A DNA stretch of 64,000 bases from Oceanospirillaceae bacterium (GCA_029938085.1 JAPYOS010000002.1:186001-250000), one strand, 5' to 3'; counted from the first letter of the stretch, positions 18,523-29,213 are shown. The notes: generated by a model not told the origin, from the letters alone. Made by a program: numbers and translations.

Positions 18523-20394
18523 TTATTGGCCTCGCATAAATAATTTATCCAGCTCCGACAAGCTCAGCTGAGTCCATGTAGGGCGGCCATGGTTACATTG
18601 GCCACTGCGCTCGGTAATTTCCATGTCTCTCAAGAGCGCATTCATTTCCACATGGTTAAGACGGCGATTGGCCCGCACAGCGCCATGGCAGGCCATAGTG
18701 CCCAACAATTCGTTATGAGCAGCCCGAATACGGTCGCTACTACCAAAGGTCACCACATCGGCCAGCACATCGCGCACTAGCTGCTCTACGTTGGCATGCT
18801 GCAACAGGCTGGGCACTTGGCGCACCACAAGGTTCTCTGTACCGGCGCGGTCAATCACAAACCCCAGTTCTGCAAATACGTCTTGGGCCGTTTCCACATG
18901 ATCGGCTTCTCGGGAGCTCACGGCCATGGAAATAGGCACCAACAAAGGCTGGGCTTTAATACCCTGGCCGGCCCACGACAGCTTCATTTTTTCGTACACA
19001 ATACGCTCATGGGCCGCATGCATATCTACTAAAACCAACCCTTGGGCATTTTCAGACACAATATAAATACCGTGCAACTGGGCCACCGCATAACCTAACG
19101 GCGGCACTTGCCCAGCTTCGCCCATTGGCTGTGTTGGCGCCACGGCATCACCATGTAAACTGCCATACACTTTGGTTTGTTCTTGTAACTGCTGTGGCGA
19201 CGGCTGATGCAACGCCGACTGCCAAGATTGGGGTTGGTAGCCCCCCATAGGCGACGCAGCATTATTACCATTTTGGCCTAAATCAACCTGTGTTTGACCG
19301 GCAAATACTCCAGCCTCCAAACCTTGGGCTAAAGGCTGATTTTGAGTTACACCCAGCTGTTCTAAGCCGCCGCCGGTAGGGGTTTCTGGCCGCACTTGCG
19401 CCAGCGCCTTGTGTAAACTACGGAAGATAAAGTCGTGTACTAAACGACCATCACGAAAGCGCACTTCGTGTTTAGTTGGGTGAACGTTAACGTCCACATT
19501 GGCGGGTTCCAACTCAAGGAAAAGCACAAAGGCAGGATGACGCCCGTGATACAGCACATCGCGGTAGGCTTGGCGCACCGCATGGCCCACCAGTTTGTCG
19601 CGTACTACGCGGCCATTGACAAAAAAGTACTGCAGGTCGGCCTGGCTACGGGAAAAGGTGGGCAACCCCACCCAACCCCAAAGCCGCAACCCTGGCACTT
19701 CCATTTCTATATGTAGTGCTTGCTGCATAAACGCTGGGCCACAGACGCTGGCCACACGTTTTTCTTGTGTTACTTGGGTGTCTGCAGGCCGTAAATTGTG
19801 AATCACTTTTTGATTGTGCTTAAGGCTAAAAGCCACATCAAAACGACTCAAAGCCAAACGTTTAATCACTTCTTCTAAGTGCCCAAATTCGGTTTTTTCG
19901 GTACGTAAAAACTTGCGTCGTGCTGGGGTATTAAAAAACAAATCCCGCACTTCTACACTGGTGCCTACCGGGTGCGCCGCTGGCTGCAACTGGGCGGCCA
20001 TGTCACGGCCTTCAGTCATCACCTGCCAGGCACTGTCTTGCTCAAGCACATTGGAGGTTAAGGTTAAGCGCGACACAGAACTGACACTGGCCAAGGCTTC
20101 ACCACGAAACCCCAAACTTTGTACCGCTTCTAAATCATCTAAACTGGTTATTTTACTGGTGGCATGGCGGCTAAGGGCTAACGCCAAGTCTTGTTTATCA
20201 ATGCCACTGCCGTTGTCGCGCACCCGCATCAACTTTACGCCGCCCTGCTCAACGTCTACATCTACTTTGCTAGCGCCAGCATCCAAACAATTTTCTAGCA
20301 GCTCTTTAATCACCGAAGCTGGCCTTTCCACCACTTCGCCGGCGGCAATTTGGTTAGCTAATCTGGGGCTGAGTTGACGAATTTTAGTAGTCAT
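18523..20394 (-). CDS. mutL: DNA mismatch repair protein MutL
   Basis: A 623-residue GHKL ATPase: N-terminal motifs [27 protein letters not shown] and [12 protein letters not shown] (residues about 15-110), the transducer domain to about 330, a Gln/Gly-rich linker, and the C-terminal dimerisation domain. MutL couples MutS mismatch recognition to strand incision. I do not see the DQHAxxER endonuclease motif in its exact form: it reads [14 protein letters not shown], and the C-terminal CxHGRPT motif is present as [10 protein letters not shown]. Whether it has nuclease activity is uncertain. Confidence 0.96.
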   Translation of the reverse strand: MTTKIRQLSPRLANQIAAGEVVERPASVIKELLENCLDAGASKVDVDVEQGGVKLMRVRDNGSGIDKQDLALALSRHATSKITSLDDLEAVQSLGFRGEALASVSSVSRLTLTSNVLEQDSAWQVMTEGRDMAAQLQPAAHPVGTSVEVRDLFFNTPARRKFLRTEKTEFGHLEEVIKRLALSRFDVAFSLKHNQKVIHNLRPADTQVTQEKRVASVCGPAFMQQALHIEMEVPGLRLWGWVGLPTFSRSQADLQYFFVNGRVVRDKLVGHAVRQAYRDVLYHGRHPAFVLFLELEPANVDVNVHPTKHEVRFRDGRLVHDFIFRSLHKALAQVRPETPTGGGLEQLGVTQNQPLAQGLEAGVFAGQTQVDLGQNGNNAASPMGGYQPQSWQSALHQPSPQQLQEQTKVYGSLHGDAVAPTQPMGEAGQVPPLGYAVAQLHGIYIVSENAQGLVLVDMHAAHERIVYEKMKLSWAGQGIKAQPLLVPISMAVSSREADHVETAQDVFAELGFVIDRAGTENLVVRQVPSLLQHANVEQLVRDVLADVVTFGSSDRIRAAHNELLGTMACHGAVRANRRLNHVEMNALLRDMEITERSGQCNHGRPTWTQLSLSELDKLFMRGQ

Positions 20395-20410
20395 ATAAAT
20401 GGCTTTTAAG

Positions 20411-21787
20411 CTAGCTGGTAGGGATAACGAGGGTTTTTCCGACTAATAGAACGGATTTACTGGTCATTTTATTAGCGCTTTGTAAGCGCTTAACGGTAGT
20501 ACCAAAACGCTGGGCAATAGCCGATAGGGTATCGCCAGACACCACTTTGTACGAGCGCAACTTGCGTTTAGCTTCAACCACCGAAGCAACGTAAGTATTG
20601 GTGACTGGATGGCTATAAAAGTAGCTCTTTAAGCCTTTAAAAATAGCCTGAGCCATTTGTTTTTGATAGCTTTTAGTGCGTAATTTGGCGGCTTCTTGAG
20701 GGTTAGAAATAAACCCAGTTTCCACCAATATAGACGGCACATCAGGCGATTTGAGTACCACAAAACCGGCCTTTTCAACGTGTTTTTTATGCAACTTAGC
20801 AATTTTACCAATATTGCCCAGCACCGCTTGAGCAACACCTTGGCCAGTAGTCTGGCTATAATTCATCGACATATCTAACAGCGTTTTAGCCAAGTCTTCT
20901 TCTTTGTCTTCTAAACTGACGCCACCAATGCCACCAATCAGGTCGGCGTCGTTTTCGGTTTGCGCCAACCAGCGGCCCATTTCACTGGACGCACCACGAG
21001 AGGACAAAATCCATACCGAGGCGCCTTTGGCTTTACTATTTTTAAAGGCATCGGCGTGGATAGAAATAAATAAATCGGCATTGGCTTTGCGGGCTTTTTT
21101 AGTCCGCCCGCGCAGGCTAATGTAGTAGTCACCGCTACGAGTTAGAAGCGGCTCAAAACCAGGCTCCCGTTTAATCAAGGTCTGCAATTCTTTAGCAATG
21201 CCCAACACCACGTGTTTTTCGCGCAACTTACGGCCGCTAAATTTAGGCCCTAGAGCACCCGGGTCTTCACCACCGTGACCTGCATCTATGGCAATGATAA
21301 TGTCGCGCTGGCTATCGAGCAGGTCCAAGCTATTCAAAATGGTTGTTTGTGGCTGCGCCGGCTTAATCACGGCGCCCTTGGTGGGTGTTTTGGTTTGCCG
21401 GTAATTGGATAAATCCACCACCAAACGGTGCCCATAGCTGGAATTAGGTGCAAGAGCAAACACGTTATGGCTTACTTTATAGGCCAAATCCAACACCAGC
21501 CTTAGTTTATTGTCACTGCGTTGGCTAGAACGAATAGCTCGCACCGGACTTTTACTCAAGTCCAGCTTAGCCACAGAAGTAGAAAGTAAGCTGCGATCAA
21601 TATCAATCACCAGCCGGTCGGGGTTAGATAAACTAATTAGCTCGTAGGTCACCGGCTGGGTGACATCAAATACCAAGCGGGTATGATCCGGCGCGGGCCA
21701 AATACGAATATTTTCAATTTTTGCAGCCCCAGCAGATACACCAAAGCCACTCAACACCAGCAGCAACAACCAAGACCCTAATCTCAT
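20411..21787 (-). CDS. amiB: N-acetylmuramoyl-L-alanine amidase with AMIN and LysM domains
   Basis: A 458-residue periplasmic amidase: signal peptide (1-22), AMIN targeting domain (about 25-125), amidase_3 catalytic domain (about 160-385) with [23 protein letters not shown] and [11 protein letters not shown] zinc and catalytic motifs, and one C-terminal LysM (about 412-457, [16 protein letters not shown]). It splits septal peptidoglycan during daughter-cell separation. The start overlaps the tsaE stop by four bases, an ATGA junction. Confidence 0.95.
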   Translation of the reverse strand: MRLGSWLLLLVLSGFGVSAGAAKIENIRIWPAPDHTRLVFDVTQPVTYELISLSNPDRLVIDIDRSLLSTSVAKLDLSKSPVRAIRSSQRSDNKLRLVLDLAYKVSHNVFALAPNSSYGHRLVVDLSNYRQTKTPTKGAVIKPAQPQTTILNSLDLLDSQRDIIIAIDAGHGGEDPGALGPKFSGRKLREKHVVLGIAKELQTLIKREPGFEPLLTRSGDYYISLRGRTKKARKANADLFISIHADAFKNSKAKGASVWILSSRGASSEMGRWLAQTENDADLIGGIGGVSLEDKEEDLAKTLLDMSMNYSQTTGQGVAQAVLGNIGKIAKLHKKHVEKAGFVVLKSPDVPSILVETGFISNPQEAAKLRTKSYQKQMAQAIFKGLKSYFYSHPVTNTYVASVVEAKRKLRSYKVVSGDTLSAIAQRFGTTVKRLQSANKMTSKSVLLVGKTLVIPTS

Positions 21788-22266
21788 GCCGCAGCCGCCT
21801 GCAACTGCTGCACCAATGCGCAGCCCACGTCACTAATTGCCACAAAACTCAAACAACGGCCACGATCGGCACTGGTAATGGTGAGCTCAATATCGGCAGA
21901 GGGCAAGAAGCCTCGGCCTTTGTCTGGCCACTCAATAAGGTTAATGGATTGGTCATCAAAATAGTCTCGAATGCCCAAATATTCCAACTCTTCTGGGTGA
22001 CCCAAACGATACAAATCAAAATGGTGCACCTTGTACGAGCCCAGCTCATAAGGCTCAACCAGGGTGTAAGTGGGGCTCTTAGCCGCACCTTGATGGCCAA
22101 AGTGGCGCAACACCCCGCGGGTAAAGGTGGTTTTACCCATACCTAAGTTGCCCTGTAAAAACACCACGCAACCATCACCAGCCTGTGCCAAAACTTGACC
22201 AAACTGCATGCCCAAAGCCACCATGGCGTCTTCGCCGTGGGCTTGAATTTGGTGCTCTTGGGTCAT
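21784..22266 (-). CDS. tsaE: tRNA threonylcarbamoyladenosine biosynthesis ATPase TsaE
   Basis: A 160-residue P-loop protein with FLQGNLGMGKTTFTRGVLRHFG, SPTYTLVEPYELG and HHFDLYRLGHPEELEYLGI. TsaE works with TsaB and TsaD to make the t6A37 modification of ANN-reading tRNAs. It is first in a minus-strand series running through amiB, mutL and miaA. In E. coli and Pseudomonas nnr lies upstream of it; here the next gene is divergent queG. Confidence 0.95.
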   Translation of the reverse strand: MTQEHQIQAHGEDAMVALGMQFGQVLAQAGDGCVVFLQGNLGMGKTTFTRGVLRHFGHQGAAKSPTYTLVEPYELGSYKVHHFDLYRLGHPEELEYLGIRDYFDDQSINLIEWPDKGRGFLPSADIELTITSADRGRCLSFVAISDVGCALVQQLQAAAA

Positions 22267-22415
22267 GGGTAAGGCAGTCCTTCATAATTAAGTAACCAAT
22301 GGAATGCAAATATAGCCTAAAAGCGCACTAAAAATCGCCTATTGAAGAGGTATTTCCTTGGTTTTATGGCATTTTTTAAAGATTCACTCTATTGGCCTAG
22401 GGTAGAATAGCCAGC

Positions 22416-23597
22416 ATGTCCGAATTTGATTCTGCAAATGCACCTGCGCCTGCCGCCCACCCCAGCTTAACCAGCCAGCAGTTGGAAGAGTTAGCCGTGC
22501 GTATCAAACAATTAGCCACCGAGTTTGGATTTGCCGATTGCGGCATTACCGACACCCATAACGAAGCCGCTGGCCAACGCTTAAACCAATGGCTCGATTT
22601 GGGTTACCACGCCAACATGGATTACATGGGCAAACACGGCACTATGCGTTATCGGGCCAACGAATTAGTGCCCGGTACCCAACGTATCATATGTTTACGC
22701 ATGGATTACCTAGACCCAAACCTCACCACCCTAAGCAGCCTAGAAGACGGCCAACAAGCCTATATCGCCCGCTATGCCCTAGGCCGCGACTACCATAAAC
22801 TGGTACGTAAACGCCTAGCGCAACTGAGCAAAGCCATAGAAGCACTAATCGGCCCCTTTGGCCACCGCGTATTTGTAGACAGCGCGCCGGTATTAGAAAA
22901 ACCCCTAGCCCAAAAAGCAGGCTTAGGCTGGCAAGGCAAACACACCCTTATTATCAACCGCAAACAAGGGTCGTGGTTTGTCTTAGGCGAGATTTTTGTA
23001 GACCTGGCCCTACCTATAGATGTCCCCTACAACAAAGACCACTGTAGCCGCTGCGAATCCTGCATTACCGTATGCCCCACAAATGCCTTCCCGCAACCTT
23101 ACGTGCTAGACGCCAACCGCTGTATTGCCTACCTCACCATAGAACACAAAGGCCGCATTGCAGAAGAACTACGCCCACTCATGGGCAACCGCGTATTTGG
23201 TTGTGACGACTGCCAGCTCGCCTGCCCCTGGAACCGTGCACCCAGCGCCACCCAAGAAGATGACTTCAAACCCCGCCACGGGCTGGACCAAGCCCAGCTA
23301 GCCGACCTACTCACATGGACAGAAGACGAGTTTCTTAAACGCACCGAAGGCTCGCCCATAAGGCGCGCAGGCTTTGACGGCTGGCAGCGCAACCTTGCTA
23401 TTGGCTTAGGCAATGGCCCAGCCACAGCCAAAGTACTCACTGCCCTCAACCAGCAACTAACACTCGCAACACCCATGGTGAAAGAACACATCGAATGGGC
23501 CCTAGACCAACTCCAGAAACGACAACACAAGAACATTCCCCTAGCGCCGGTGCCACTGAGCCAGCACTTAGGGCGAAAGTTGAAGCATTTGAATTAG
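22416..23597 (+). CDS. queG: epoxyqueuosine reductase
   Basis: A 393-residue cobalamin-dependent iron-sulfur enzyme that performs the last step of queuosine synthesis in tRNA. Two 4Fe-4S clusters are signalled by CSRCESCITVCPTNAF and CDDCQLACPWNR. The GLGWQGKHTLIINRKQGSWFVLGE segment is conserved in the family. An N-terminal Ala/Pro-rich extension of about 15 residues precedes the core. It is transcribed away from tsaE across a 149-base promoter region. Confidence 0.96.
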   Translation: MSEFDSANAPAPAAHPSLTSQQLEELAVRIKQLATEFGFADCGITDTHNEAAGQRLNQWLDLGYHANMDYMGKHGTMRYRANELVPGTQRIICLRMDYLDPNLTTLSSLEDGQQAYIARYALGRDYHKLVRKRLAQLSKAIEALIGPFGHRVFVDSAPVLEKPLAQKAGLGWQGKHTLIINRKQGSWFVLGEIFVDLALPIDVPYNKDHCSRCESCITVCPTNAFPQPYVLDANRCIAYLTIEHKGRIAEELRPLMGNRVFGCDDCQLACPWNRAPSATQEDDFKPRHGLDQAQLADLLTWTEDEFLKRTEGSPIRRAGFDGWQRNLAIGLGNGPATAKVLTALNQQLTLATPMVKEHIEWALDQLQKRQHKNIPLAPVPLSQHLGRKLKHLN

Positions 23598-23677
23598 CAT
23601 ACTCTAATAACAAGAAGGCAAATACGTTATGATCTACACGACCTGAAAATCCGCTTAACAACCCAAGGAACAACAAG

Positions 23678-24130
23678 TTGAACCCAGCCAAAATAATCCG
23701 CGCATGTTGCTCGCTCATCGTAGCCAGTACTTTTGCCATCTATGCCAATGCTAATGGCACTGCGTCGCTACAAGTACAAGTAGATGAACTACGCAATACT
23801 ATAGGTCTTGTGCAAGTGGCCATCTACAACCGAGATGGCACAATACCTGATGAAAAATACCAAAATCACTTCCGCGTACAAACCGGAAAGATCATCAACA
23901 ACAGTGTAACCATCACGTTTGATAACCTTCCACATGGCATATATGCGATTAATATTATGCATGATGAAAACACCAATGGTCAGGTAGATAAAGGTTATAT
24001 ACTGCCAAAAGAAGGCATCAGTTTTAGCAATTACAGCCAGATTAATTTAACCAACCGGCCCAATTTCAAAGACGCTAGCTTTGATTTTTCTGGAGATATG
24101 ATAAAGAATGTAACGGTGGTCTATTTTTAA
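23678..24130 (+). CDS. DUF2141 secreted protein
   Basis: A 150-residue exported protein with a signal peptide (about 1-26, cleavage after ANA). The mature part has the DUF2141 pattern: an N-terminal strand VQVAIYNRDG, a central FDNLPHGIYAINIMHDENTNGQVDKG motif and PKEGISFSN. The HDEN-NG segment resembles a calcium-loop-like turn. The start codon is TTG at 23678, preceded by AAGGA. It is more A/T-rich than its neighbours and sits in an insertion relative to the usual queG-orn order. Function unknown. Confidence 0.82.
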   Translation: MNPAKIIRACCSLIVASTFAIYANANGTASLQVQVDELRNTIGLVQVAIYNRDGTIPDEKYQNHFRVQTGKIINNSVTITFDNLPHGIYAINIMHDENTNGQVDKGYILPKEGISFSNYSQINLTNRPNFKDASFDFSGDMIKNVTVVYF

Positions 24131-24172
24131 TAGGTGGCCATTTAATCCAACGCTATAAAGGTAGCCCTTAAC

Positions 24173-25024
24173 GTGACTATACCCACCAGCCTAAACGGCT
24201 TTTATGCCAGCCCAGTCGCATTGAACACAGACAAAAAATGGGTTGTTGCCGTGGTTGGGCGGGACATTTTATTGGCTGATAGTGGCGCAGTGACTCACAA
24301 CCCAGTTATTGATAATGACACTGCCCACTCGCTTAGTTTTTTCTGCCAACGAAAAATAACCCTTGGCCAATGGCGTGGTCGTGACTGTGAGGTTTGGGAT
24401 CTAATCCCAGAAGCGACTGATGCGGGAGGGTTTAACCTAGTTGCATTGCGTGACGTGTTAGTTTTAGCTGACGAGGAGATGTTTTCTTTGGCCTGCCGGG
24501 CCGTACAATTATTAGACTGGCAAGACACACACCGCTTTTGCGGCCGCTGTGGTAAAACGACCCAAACCAATGATAAAGAACATGCCATGATTTGCCATAA
24601 GTGCAACATCAGCAACTACCCGCGAATTTCGCCTTGCATTATTGTGTTGGTGACCCGCGGCGATCACTGCCTGTTGGCGCGTAATGTCAATTGGCCGGTT
24701 GGCCGCTTTAGCGCTTTGGCTGGGTTTCTGGAAGCCGGCGAAAGTGCCGAGCAGGCATTACATCGAGAAGTGTTTGAAGAAGTGGGTTTGGAAATTGACA
24801 ACATTGGTTATGTTGGCAGCCAGTCTTGGCCGTTTCCTGGGCAGTTGATGCTGGGCTACATTGCCGACTCTGCGAGCGGAGATATTAACGTAGATGGCGT
24901 CGAAATTGTTGAGGCTCAGTGGTTTCGTTACGACCAATTGCCCACCAACATTGCGCCACCAAGCATTATGGCTGGCCGCCTGATGCAACACTATGTGCAA
25001 CAGGCCACCTTGACCTACGGGTAG
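24173..25024 (+). CDS. nudC: NAD+ diphosphatase / RNA deNADding enzyme
   Basis: A 283-residue Nudix hydrolase with a zinc ribbon (CGRCG and CHKC, residues about 123-145) and the Nudix box GFLEAGESAEQALHREVFEEVG. The SQSWPFPGQLMLG motif downstream marks the NADH-pyrophosphatase subfamily. NudC cuts NAD(H) to NMN(H) and AMP and removes NAD caps from RNA. The start is GTG at 24173. It is convergent with orn. Confidence 0.95.
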   Translation: MTIPTSLNGFYASPVALNTDKKWVVAVVGRDILLADSGAVTHNPVIDNDTAHSLSFFCQRKITLGQWRGRDCEVWDLIPEATDAGGFNLVALRDVLVLADEEMFSLACRAVQLLDWQDTHRFCGRCGKTTQTNDKEHAMICHKCNISNYPRISPCIIVLVTRGDHCLLARNVNWPVGRFSALAGFLEAGESAEQALHREVFEEVGLEIDNIGYVGSQSWPFPGQLMLGYIADSASGDINVDGVEIVEAQWFRYDQLPTNIAPPSIMAGRLMQHYVQQATLTYG

Positions 25025-25051
25025 GCCTTTAGCGCTGGTGAAGCTACTGCT

Positions 25052-25600
25052 TTACGGCGTCATATTCAAAAAGTGCTCACGGTAATACGTCATCTCGGCG
25101 ATGGAATCACGAACATCATCCAAAGCCAGGTGACTGCCACCTTTCTTTAAGCCATCGAGTAATTCTGGACGCCAGCGGCGGGCTAATTCTTTGAGGGTGC
25201 TTACATCCACATTGCGGTAATGGAAATGGGCTTCTAGCTGTGGCATGTATTTCACTAAAAAGCGCCGGTCTTGGCCTATGGTGTTGCCACACATGGGTGA
25301 ATGACCGCTATCCACCAAAGTTTTTAGAAAGGCAATGGTTTGTTGTTCGGCTTGGGCACAGCTAACGCTACTTTCTCGCACTCGCTGGGTGAGGCCAGTT
25401 TTGCCATGTTGCTTGATGCACCACTCATTCATGTTGGCCAACACTGTGTCGCTTTGGTGAATGACAATGGACGGTCCTTCGGCCAATACGTTGAGGTGAG
25501 GGTCGGTGACAATGGTCGCAATTTCTATAATTACGTCTTGCTCTGGGTCTAGGCCCGTCATTTCTAGGTCTAGCCAAATCAGATTTTTGGGGTGTTTCAC
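25052..25600 (-). CDS. orn: oligoribonuclease
   Basis: A 182-residue DEDDh exonuclease: [15 protein letters not shown] (exo I), [19 protein letters not shown] (exo II) and [18 protein letters not shown] (exo III). It degrades two- to five-base RNAs, including pGpG from c-di-GMP breakdown. It diverges from rsgA, as in Pseudomonas and E. coli. Length is normal. Confidence 0.97.
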   Translation of the reverse strand: MKHPKNLIWLDLEMTGLDPEQDVIIEIATIVTDPHLNVLAEGPSIVIHQSDTVLANMNEWCIKQHGKTGLTQRVRESSVSCAQAEQQTIAFLKTLVDSGHSPMCGNTIGQDRRFLVKYMPQLEAHFHYRNVDVSTLKELARRWRPELLDGLKKGGSHLALDDVRDSIAEMTYYREHFLNMTP

Positions 25601-25695
25601 AAGAAAATGCCTTGTTGTTAGTTGGATAAACTGAATTATGCCTCACTTCGCGGTAGAATAAAGCCCTTACTGACCACAGCTTACATTTATTCTTA

Positions 25696-26733
25696 ATGGC
25701 CAAACGTAAATTAACCCGCCGCCAGCAATGGCAAATCGACAAAGTACAAGACGAACGACGTGTGCGTGCCAACAAACAGGATGGCGCCATCGACGAAGCC
25801 ATTGAACATGGCGACCTGTCAGCGGAGCAGCTGGGGTTAATTATTGCTCACTATGGCTCACTTATTGATGTGGAGGCCCTACAAGGCCAACACCAAGGCG
25901 AAATTTTTCGTTGTAAAATTCGTTCGAATTTAGGTTTTTTGGTCACCGGAGACAAGGTGTCTTGGCGTCAATCGGCAGATCAAAGTGGCGTGATTGTAGC
26001 CCGCGACGAACGCAACAGTATTCTCAGCCGGCCTAACAAATATGGCGACTTAAAACCGGTCGCTGCCAATATCGACCAAATTATTGTCACCTTTGCGCCT
26101 AAACCCTATGCTCACGCTAACCTAATTGACCGCTATTTGGTGGCGGCAGAGGCGAGTGACATTGAACCCATCTTATTGCTCAACAAAACCGACATTTTAG
26201 ACGATGAGGCTCAGGCTCATTTAGAACCGATGCTGGCCCGGTATCAAAAGCTAGGTTACCGCATCATTCGCGCATCCACTAAGAGCCTGTCGGGTCTAGA
26301 AGAACTTCATGCCACGTTGGATCAAAAAGTGAGCGTATTTGTGGGGCAGTCTGGTGTTGGCAAGTCTAGCTTGGTTAACGTGTTGCTCCCGGGCGTAGAC
26401 ATTAAAACCCTGCCTTTATCAGAACAAACCAATAAGGGTGTACACACCACCACCACGGCTAAACTATTTCACTTGCCCAATGGTGGCCAATTGATCGATT
26501 CTCCAGGTATACGTGAATTTGGTTTATGGCACATGGACACAGCCACCCTCCTAGAAGGCTTTGTAGAATTTAGACCTTACCTAGGTTATTGCAAATTTAG
26601 CGATTGCAGCCACGAACACGAGCCTGCATGTGCCTTACTAAAAGCCTTAGAAGACGGCCACATCGACCCTGCCCGTATGCACAGTTTTCAAAATATCAAA
26701 GCGTCGTTAGACGATTTCACCACACACAATTAG
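25696..26733 (+). CDS. rsgA: ribosome small-subunit GTPase RsgA
   Basis: A 345-residue circularly permuted GTPase: an OB fold after a basic N-terminus (MAKRKLTRRQQWQID), then G4 LLLNKTDIL, G1 GQSGVGKSSLVN and G3 IDSPGIREFG, and a zinc-binding C-terminus CKFSDCSHEHEPAC. It tests maturation of the 30S decoding centre. Psd follows nine bases downstream; motA and motB, which separate them in Pseudomonas, are absent. Confidence 0.97.
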   Translation: MAKRKLTRRQQWQIDKVQDERRVRANKQDGAIDEAIEHGDLSAEQLGLIIAHYGSLIDVEALQGQHQGEIFRCKIRSNLGFLVTGDKVSWRQSADQSGVIVARDERNSILSRPNKYGDLKPVAANIDQIIVTFAPKPYAHANLIDRYLVAAEASDIEPILLLNKTDILDDEAQAHLEPMLARYQKLGYRIIRASTKSLSGLEELHATLDQKVSVFVGQSGVGKSSLVNVLLPGVDIKTLPLSEQTNKGVHTTTTAKLFHLPNGGQLIDSPGIREFGLWHMDTATLLEGFVEFRPYLGYCKFSDCSHEHEPACALLKALEDGHIDPARMHSFQNIKASLDDFTTHN

Positions 26734-26742
26734 GAACACACC

Positions 26743-27594
26743 ATGGGCGACCGTCTATTCGTTGTAATGCAGTACTTATTACCTCAACATTTGATTTCAC
26801 GTATTGTAGGTATGCTAGCTGCGAGTTCTTTACCTATCATTAAAGACACCTTTATTAACGTATTTATTAAGCGTTTCAAAGTTGACATGAGCGAAGCTGA
26901 GCGTCAGAACGCCAGCGAGTTTGACAGTTTTAACGACTTCTTTACCCGCAGCCTTAAAGCCGACGCGCGCATGATCGACAGCAATCCAAAACATTTGGCC
27001 TGCCCTGTAGATGGCGCCATCAGTCAGCTAGGCAGCATTAGTGGTGAAAACTTATTCCAAGCCAAAGGCCATGATTTTGATCTCACTACCTTACTGGGCG
27101 GCAATGCTGATCTGGCAAAACCGTTTATCGATGGTGAATTTGCGACGGTGTATTTAGCGCCTAAGGATTATCATCGTATTCATATGCCCTGCGATGGTAC
27201 CTTAACGCACATGGTGCATGTGCCAGGCCAATTATTCTCTGTTAACCAAGCCACTGCAGCTCAAGTACCGGGCCTATTTGCACGTAACGAACGTGTAGTG
27301 ACCCTATTCGAAACCGAGTTTGGCCCTATGGCGATGGTGTTGGTGGGTGCAATGATTGTGGCCAGCGTGGAAACCACATGGGCCGGATTGGTATGCCCTA
27401 AGGGCAAGACTGTGAGTCAGTTCAACTACACTGTACAAGACCCTATTGAATTCAAAAAGGGCGACGAAATGGGCCGCTTTAAGCTGGGCTCTACGGTAAT
27501 TGTGTGTTTGCCAAAGGGCGTAAGCCAATGGCCTGCAGAGCTCACCGCCGGTACGACCACCCGCTTAGGGCAAATGTTTGCTGAGTTAGTTTAA
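26743..27594 (+). CDS. psd: phosphatidylserine decarboxylase proenzyme
   Basis: A 283-residue membrane-associated enzyme that makes phosphatidylethanolamine. The self-cleavage site that creates the pyruvoyl cofactor is the LGST motif in GRFKLGSTVIVCLP (residues about 246-250). The FNDFFTRSLK and HRIHMPCDG segments are typical. It is likely in one transcript with rsgA and is convergent with epmA. Confidence 0.97.
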   Translation: MGDRLFVVMQYLLPQHLISRIVGMLAASSLPIIKDTFINVFIKRFKVDMSEAERQNASEFDSFNDFFTRSLKADARMIDSNPKHLACPVDGAISQLGSISGENLFQAKGHDFDLTTLLGGNADLAKPFIDGEFATVYLAPKDYHRIHMPCDGTLTHMVHVPGQLFSVNQATAAQVPGLFARNERVVTLFETEFGPMAMVLVGAMIVASVETTWAGLVCPKGKTVSQFNYTVQDPIEFKKGDEMGRFKLGSTVIVCLPKGVSQWPAELTAGTTTRLGQMFAELV

Positions 27595-27613
27595 CTAACA
27601 CCGCAAGCTTAGC

Positions 27614-28588
27614 TTAGGCGCGAGGGTGGTGAAAGGCCACCACCTTGGCAATGTCGGTTTCGCCCAAAGCTAACATCAACAAACGTTCTATGCCTAACGC
27701 TACGCCCGAGCAATCGGGCAAGCCGCTTTGCAGGGCTTCAATGAGGCGCTGATCCGCCACCATCTCTGGCTTACATAAAGACTGCCTGCCTTGATTATCG
27801 GCCATAAAACGCTGCCGCTGCTCTTGGGCATCTGTGAGTTCGTGATAGCCGTTAGCCAGTTCCACACCGTTAATGTACACCTCAAAGCGCCGTGCCACGG
27901 TGGTACCTTGTTCATCAACACCCAGCCGAGCTAAGGCGGCCTGACTGGCAGGGTAATCATAAATAAAGCAGGCTTGCGGCAAGGCCGGTTCAATACAATG
28001 GCTCATTAACAAATCGAGCCAGGTGTCTCTGGGTGTCGACGCATGCATTTGGATGTCGATGTGACTTAGAGCACACTCCCGCAACTGCGCATCGGTAGCG
28101 GTGTGAGGGTCAAGCTTGAGTACATTTTTAAACGCCGTTCGGTAACTCCAATAGCGCCATTGCTGCTGGCCTAATTGAGGCTCAAGCACCCGATCAACCA
28201 GATCTGCCACTTCATGCATCAACGAGCCTAAATCAAAGCCCACGCGGTACCATTCGAGCAAGGTGAATTCGGGGTTGTGTCGCCTGCCTGCCTCGCCGTT
28301 TCGAAACGCTTTAGCAATTTGGAAGATGCTGCCACTGCCCGCGGCCAACAGTCGTTTCATGGCATACTCTGGCGATGACATGAGCCACATGGTTTGGCTG
28401 GTTGCCGCACCATCGGGGGTAAAGGCGACTGGTATTGAATCGATATGAGGGTCAGACACCCCGTAATGAGACATCACGGGGGTATCGACTTCGAGCAGGT
28501 TTCGATCTCGAAAAAAATCTCGAATCTGACCTAAAACTAAGGCACGCTGCCTCAGCTGGGGGACGGTTGCACTCGGTTGCCACTGCAT
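27614..28588 (-). CDS. epmA: EF-P beta-lysylation ligase EpmA
   Basis: A 324-residue class II LysRS-like protein without the anticodon-binding domain: VDTPVMSHYGVSDPHID, SPEYAMKRLLAAGSGSIFQIAKAFRNGE (motif 2) and GVALGIERLLMLALG (motif 3). EpmA joins (R)-beta-lysine to EF-P Lys34. It lies directly downstream of efp, with epmB divergent on the other side of efp, so the whole modification pathway is in one place. Confidence 0.96.
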   Translation of the reverse strand: MQWQPSATVPQLRQRALVLGQIRDFFRDRNLLEVDTPVMSHYGVSDPHIDSIPVAFTPDGAATSQTMWLMSSPEYAMKRLLAAGSGSIFQIAKAFRNGEAGRRHNPEFTLLEWYRVGFDLGSLMHEVADLVDRVLEPQLGQQQWRYWSYRTAFKNVLKLDPHTATDAQLRECALSHIDIQMHASTPRDTWLDLLMSHCIEPALPQACFIYDYPASQAALARLGVDEQGTTVARRFEVYINGVELANGYHELTDAQEQRQRFMADNQGRQSLCKPEMVADQRLIEALQSGLPDCSGVALGIERLLMLALGETDIAKVVAFHHPRA

Positions 28589-28593
28589 AATAA

Positions 28594-28607
28594 AGGGCCG
28601 CGGCCCT
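28594..28607 (-). terminator. hairpin between efp and epmA
   Basis: A perfect 14-base palindrome AGGGCCGCGGCCCT lies in the 26-base gap. On the minus strand it is followed by TTATTAT, so it can act as a partial terminator that keeps epmA below efp in expression. Confidence 0.5.
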
Positions 28608-28614
28608 CTGCTAT

Positions 28615-29181
28615 TTAAGCACGGCTAACGTATTCGCCGCTACGGGTGTCTATCTTCAAGAATTCACCTTGCTCAATAAACAAAGGCACACGTACTGTAG
28701 CGCCTGTGGCTAAGATTGCTGGCTTGCTGCCGCCTTGGGCGGTGTCGCCTTTAAGGCCTGGGTCAGTTTCGGTGACTTCTAGGTTTACAAAGTTAGGCGC
28801 TGCCACAGCGATTGGAGCGTCATTCCACAAGGTAACAATGTAAACTTCCTGTTCTTTAAGCCATTTGATGCTATCGCCTAGGGCGCTCTCGTCTGCACCG
28901 TATTGCTCAAAGGTGCCGTCTGTCAGCATAAAGTGCCAAAACTCACCATCGGTGTATAGGTACTCCATGTTGAGATCCATCACGTCTGCTGCTTCAATGG
29001 ACTCACCCGACTTAAAGGTACGATCCCATACTCGGCCAGACTTCAAGTTTTTCATACGTACACGGGTAAATGCTTGACCTTTACCGGGCTTAACAAACTC
29101 CACGTCCACCATGTTACATGGGTCACCTTCTAGCATGACTTTAAGGCCAGATTTGAATTCGTTGCTGCTATAATTAGCCAT
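28615..29181 (-). CDS. efp: translation elongation factor P
   Basis: A 188-residue three-domain beta-barrel protein. The modification loop reads KPGKGQAF, placing the modified Lys near residue 34, and the C-terminal domain ends [15 protein letters not shown] rescues ribosomes stalled at polyproline. Lys at the loop tip together with epmA and epmB alongside indicates beta-lysylation and not rhamnosylation or 5-aminopentanol modification. Confidence 0.98.
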   Translation of the reverse strand: MANYSSNEFKSGLKVMLEGDPCNMVDVEFVKPGKGQAFTRVRMKNLKSGRVWDRTFKSGESIEAADVMDLNMEYLYTDGEFWHFMLTDGTFEQYGADESALGDSIKWLKEQEVYIVTLWNDAPIAVAAPNFVNLEVTETDPGLKGDTAQGGSKPAILATGATVRVPLFIEQGEFLKIDTRSGEYVSRA

Positions 29182-29213
29182 TTTGTCGCTCTAGTAAATA
29201 AAGATTGGATATA

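Noticed and set aside
18523-20394. Endonuclease-type MutL
   Set aside because: The segment [14 protein letters not shown] resembles the DQHAxxER motif only partly, and such partial matches occur in non-nuclease gammaproteobacterial MutL, so no nuclease call is made.
23678-24130. Horizontal transfer of the DUF2141 gene with nudC
   Set aside because: The DUF2141 gene is A/T-rich and the pair is inserted relative to Pseudomonas, but no repeats, integrase or attachment site flank it, so the claim is not supported.
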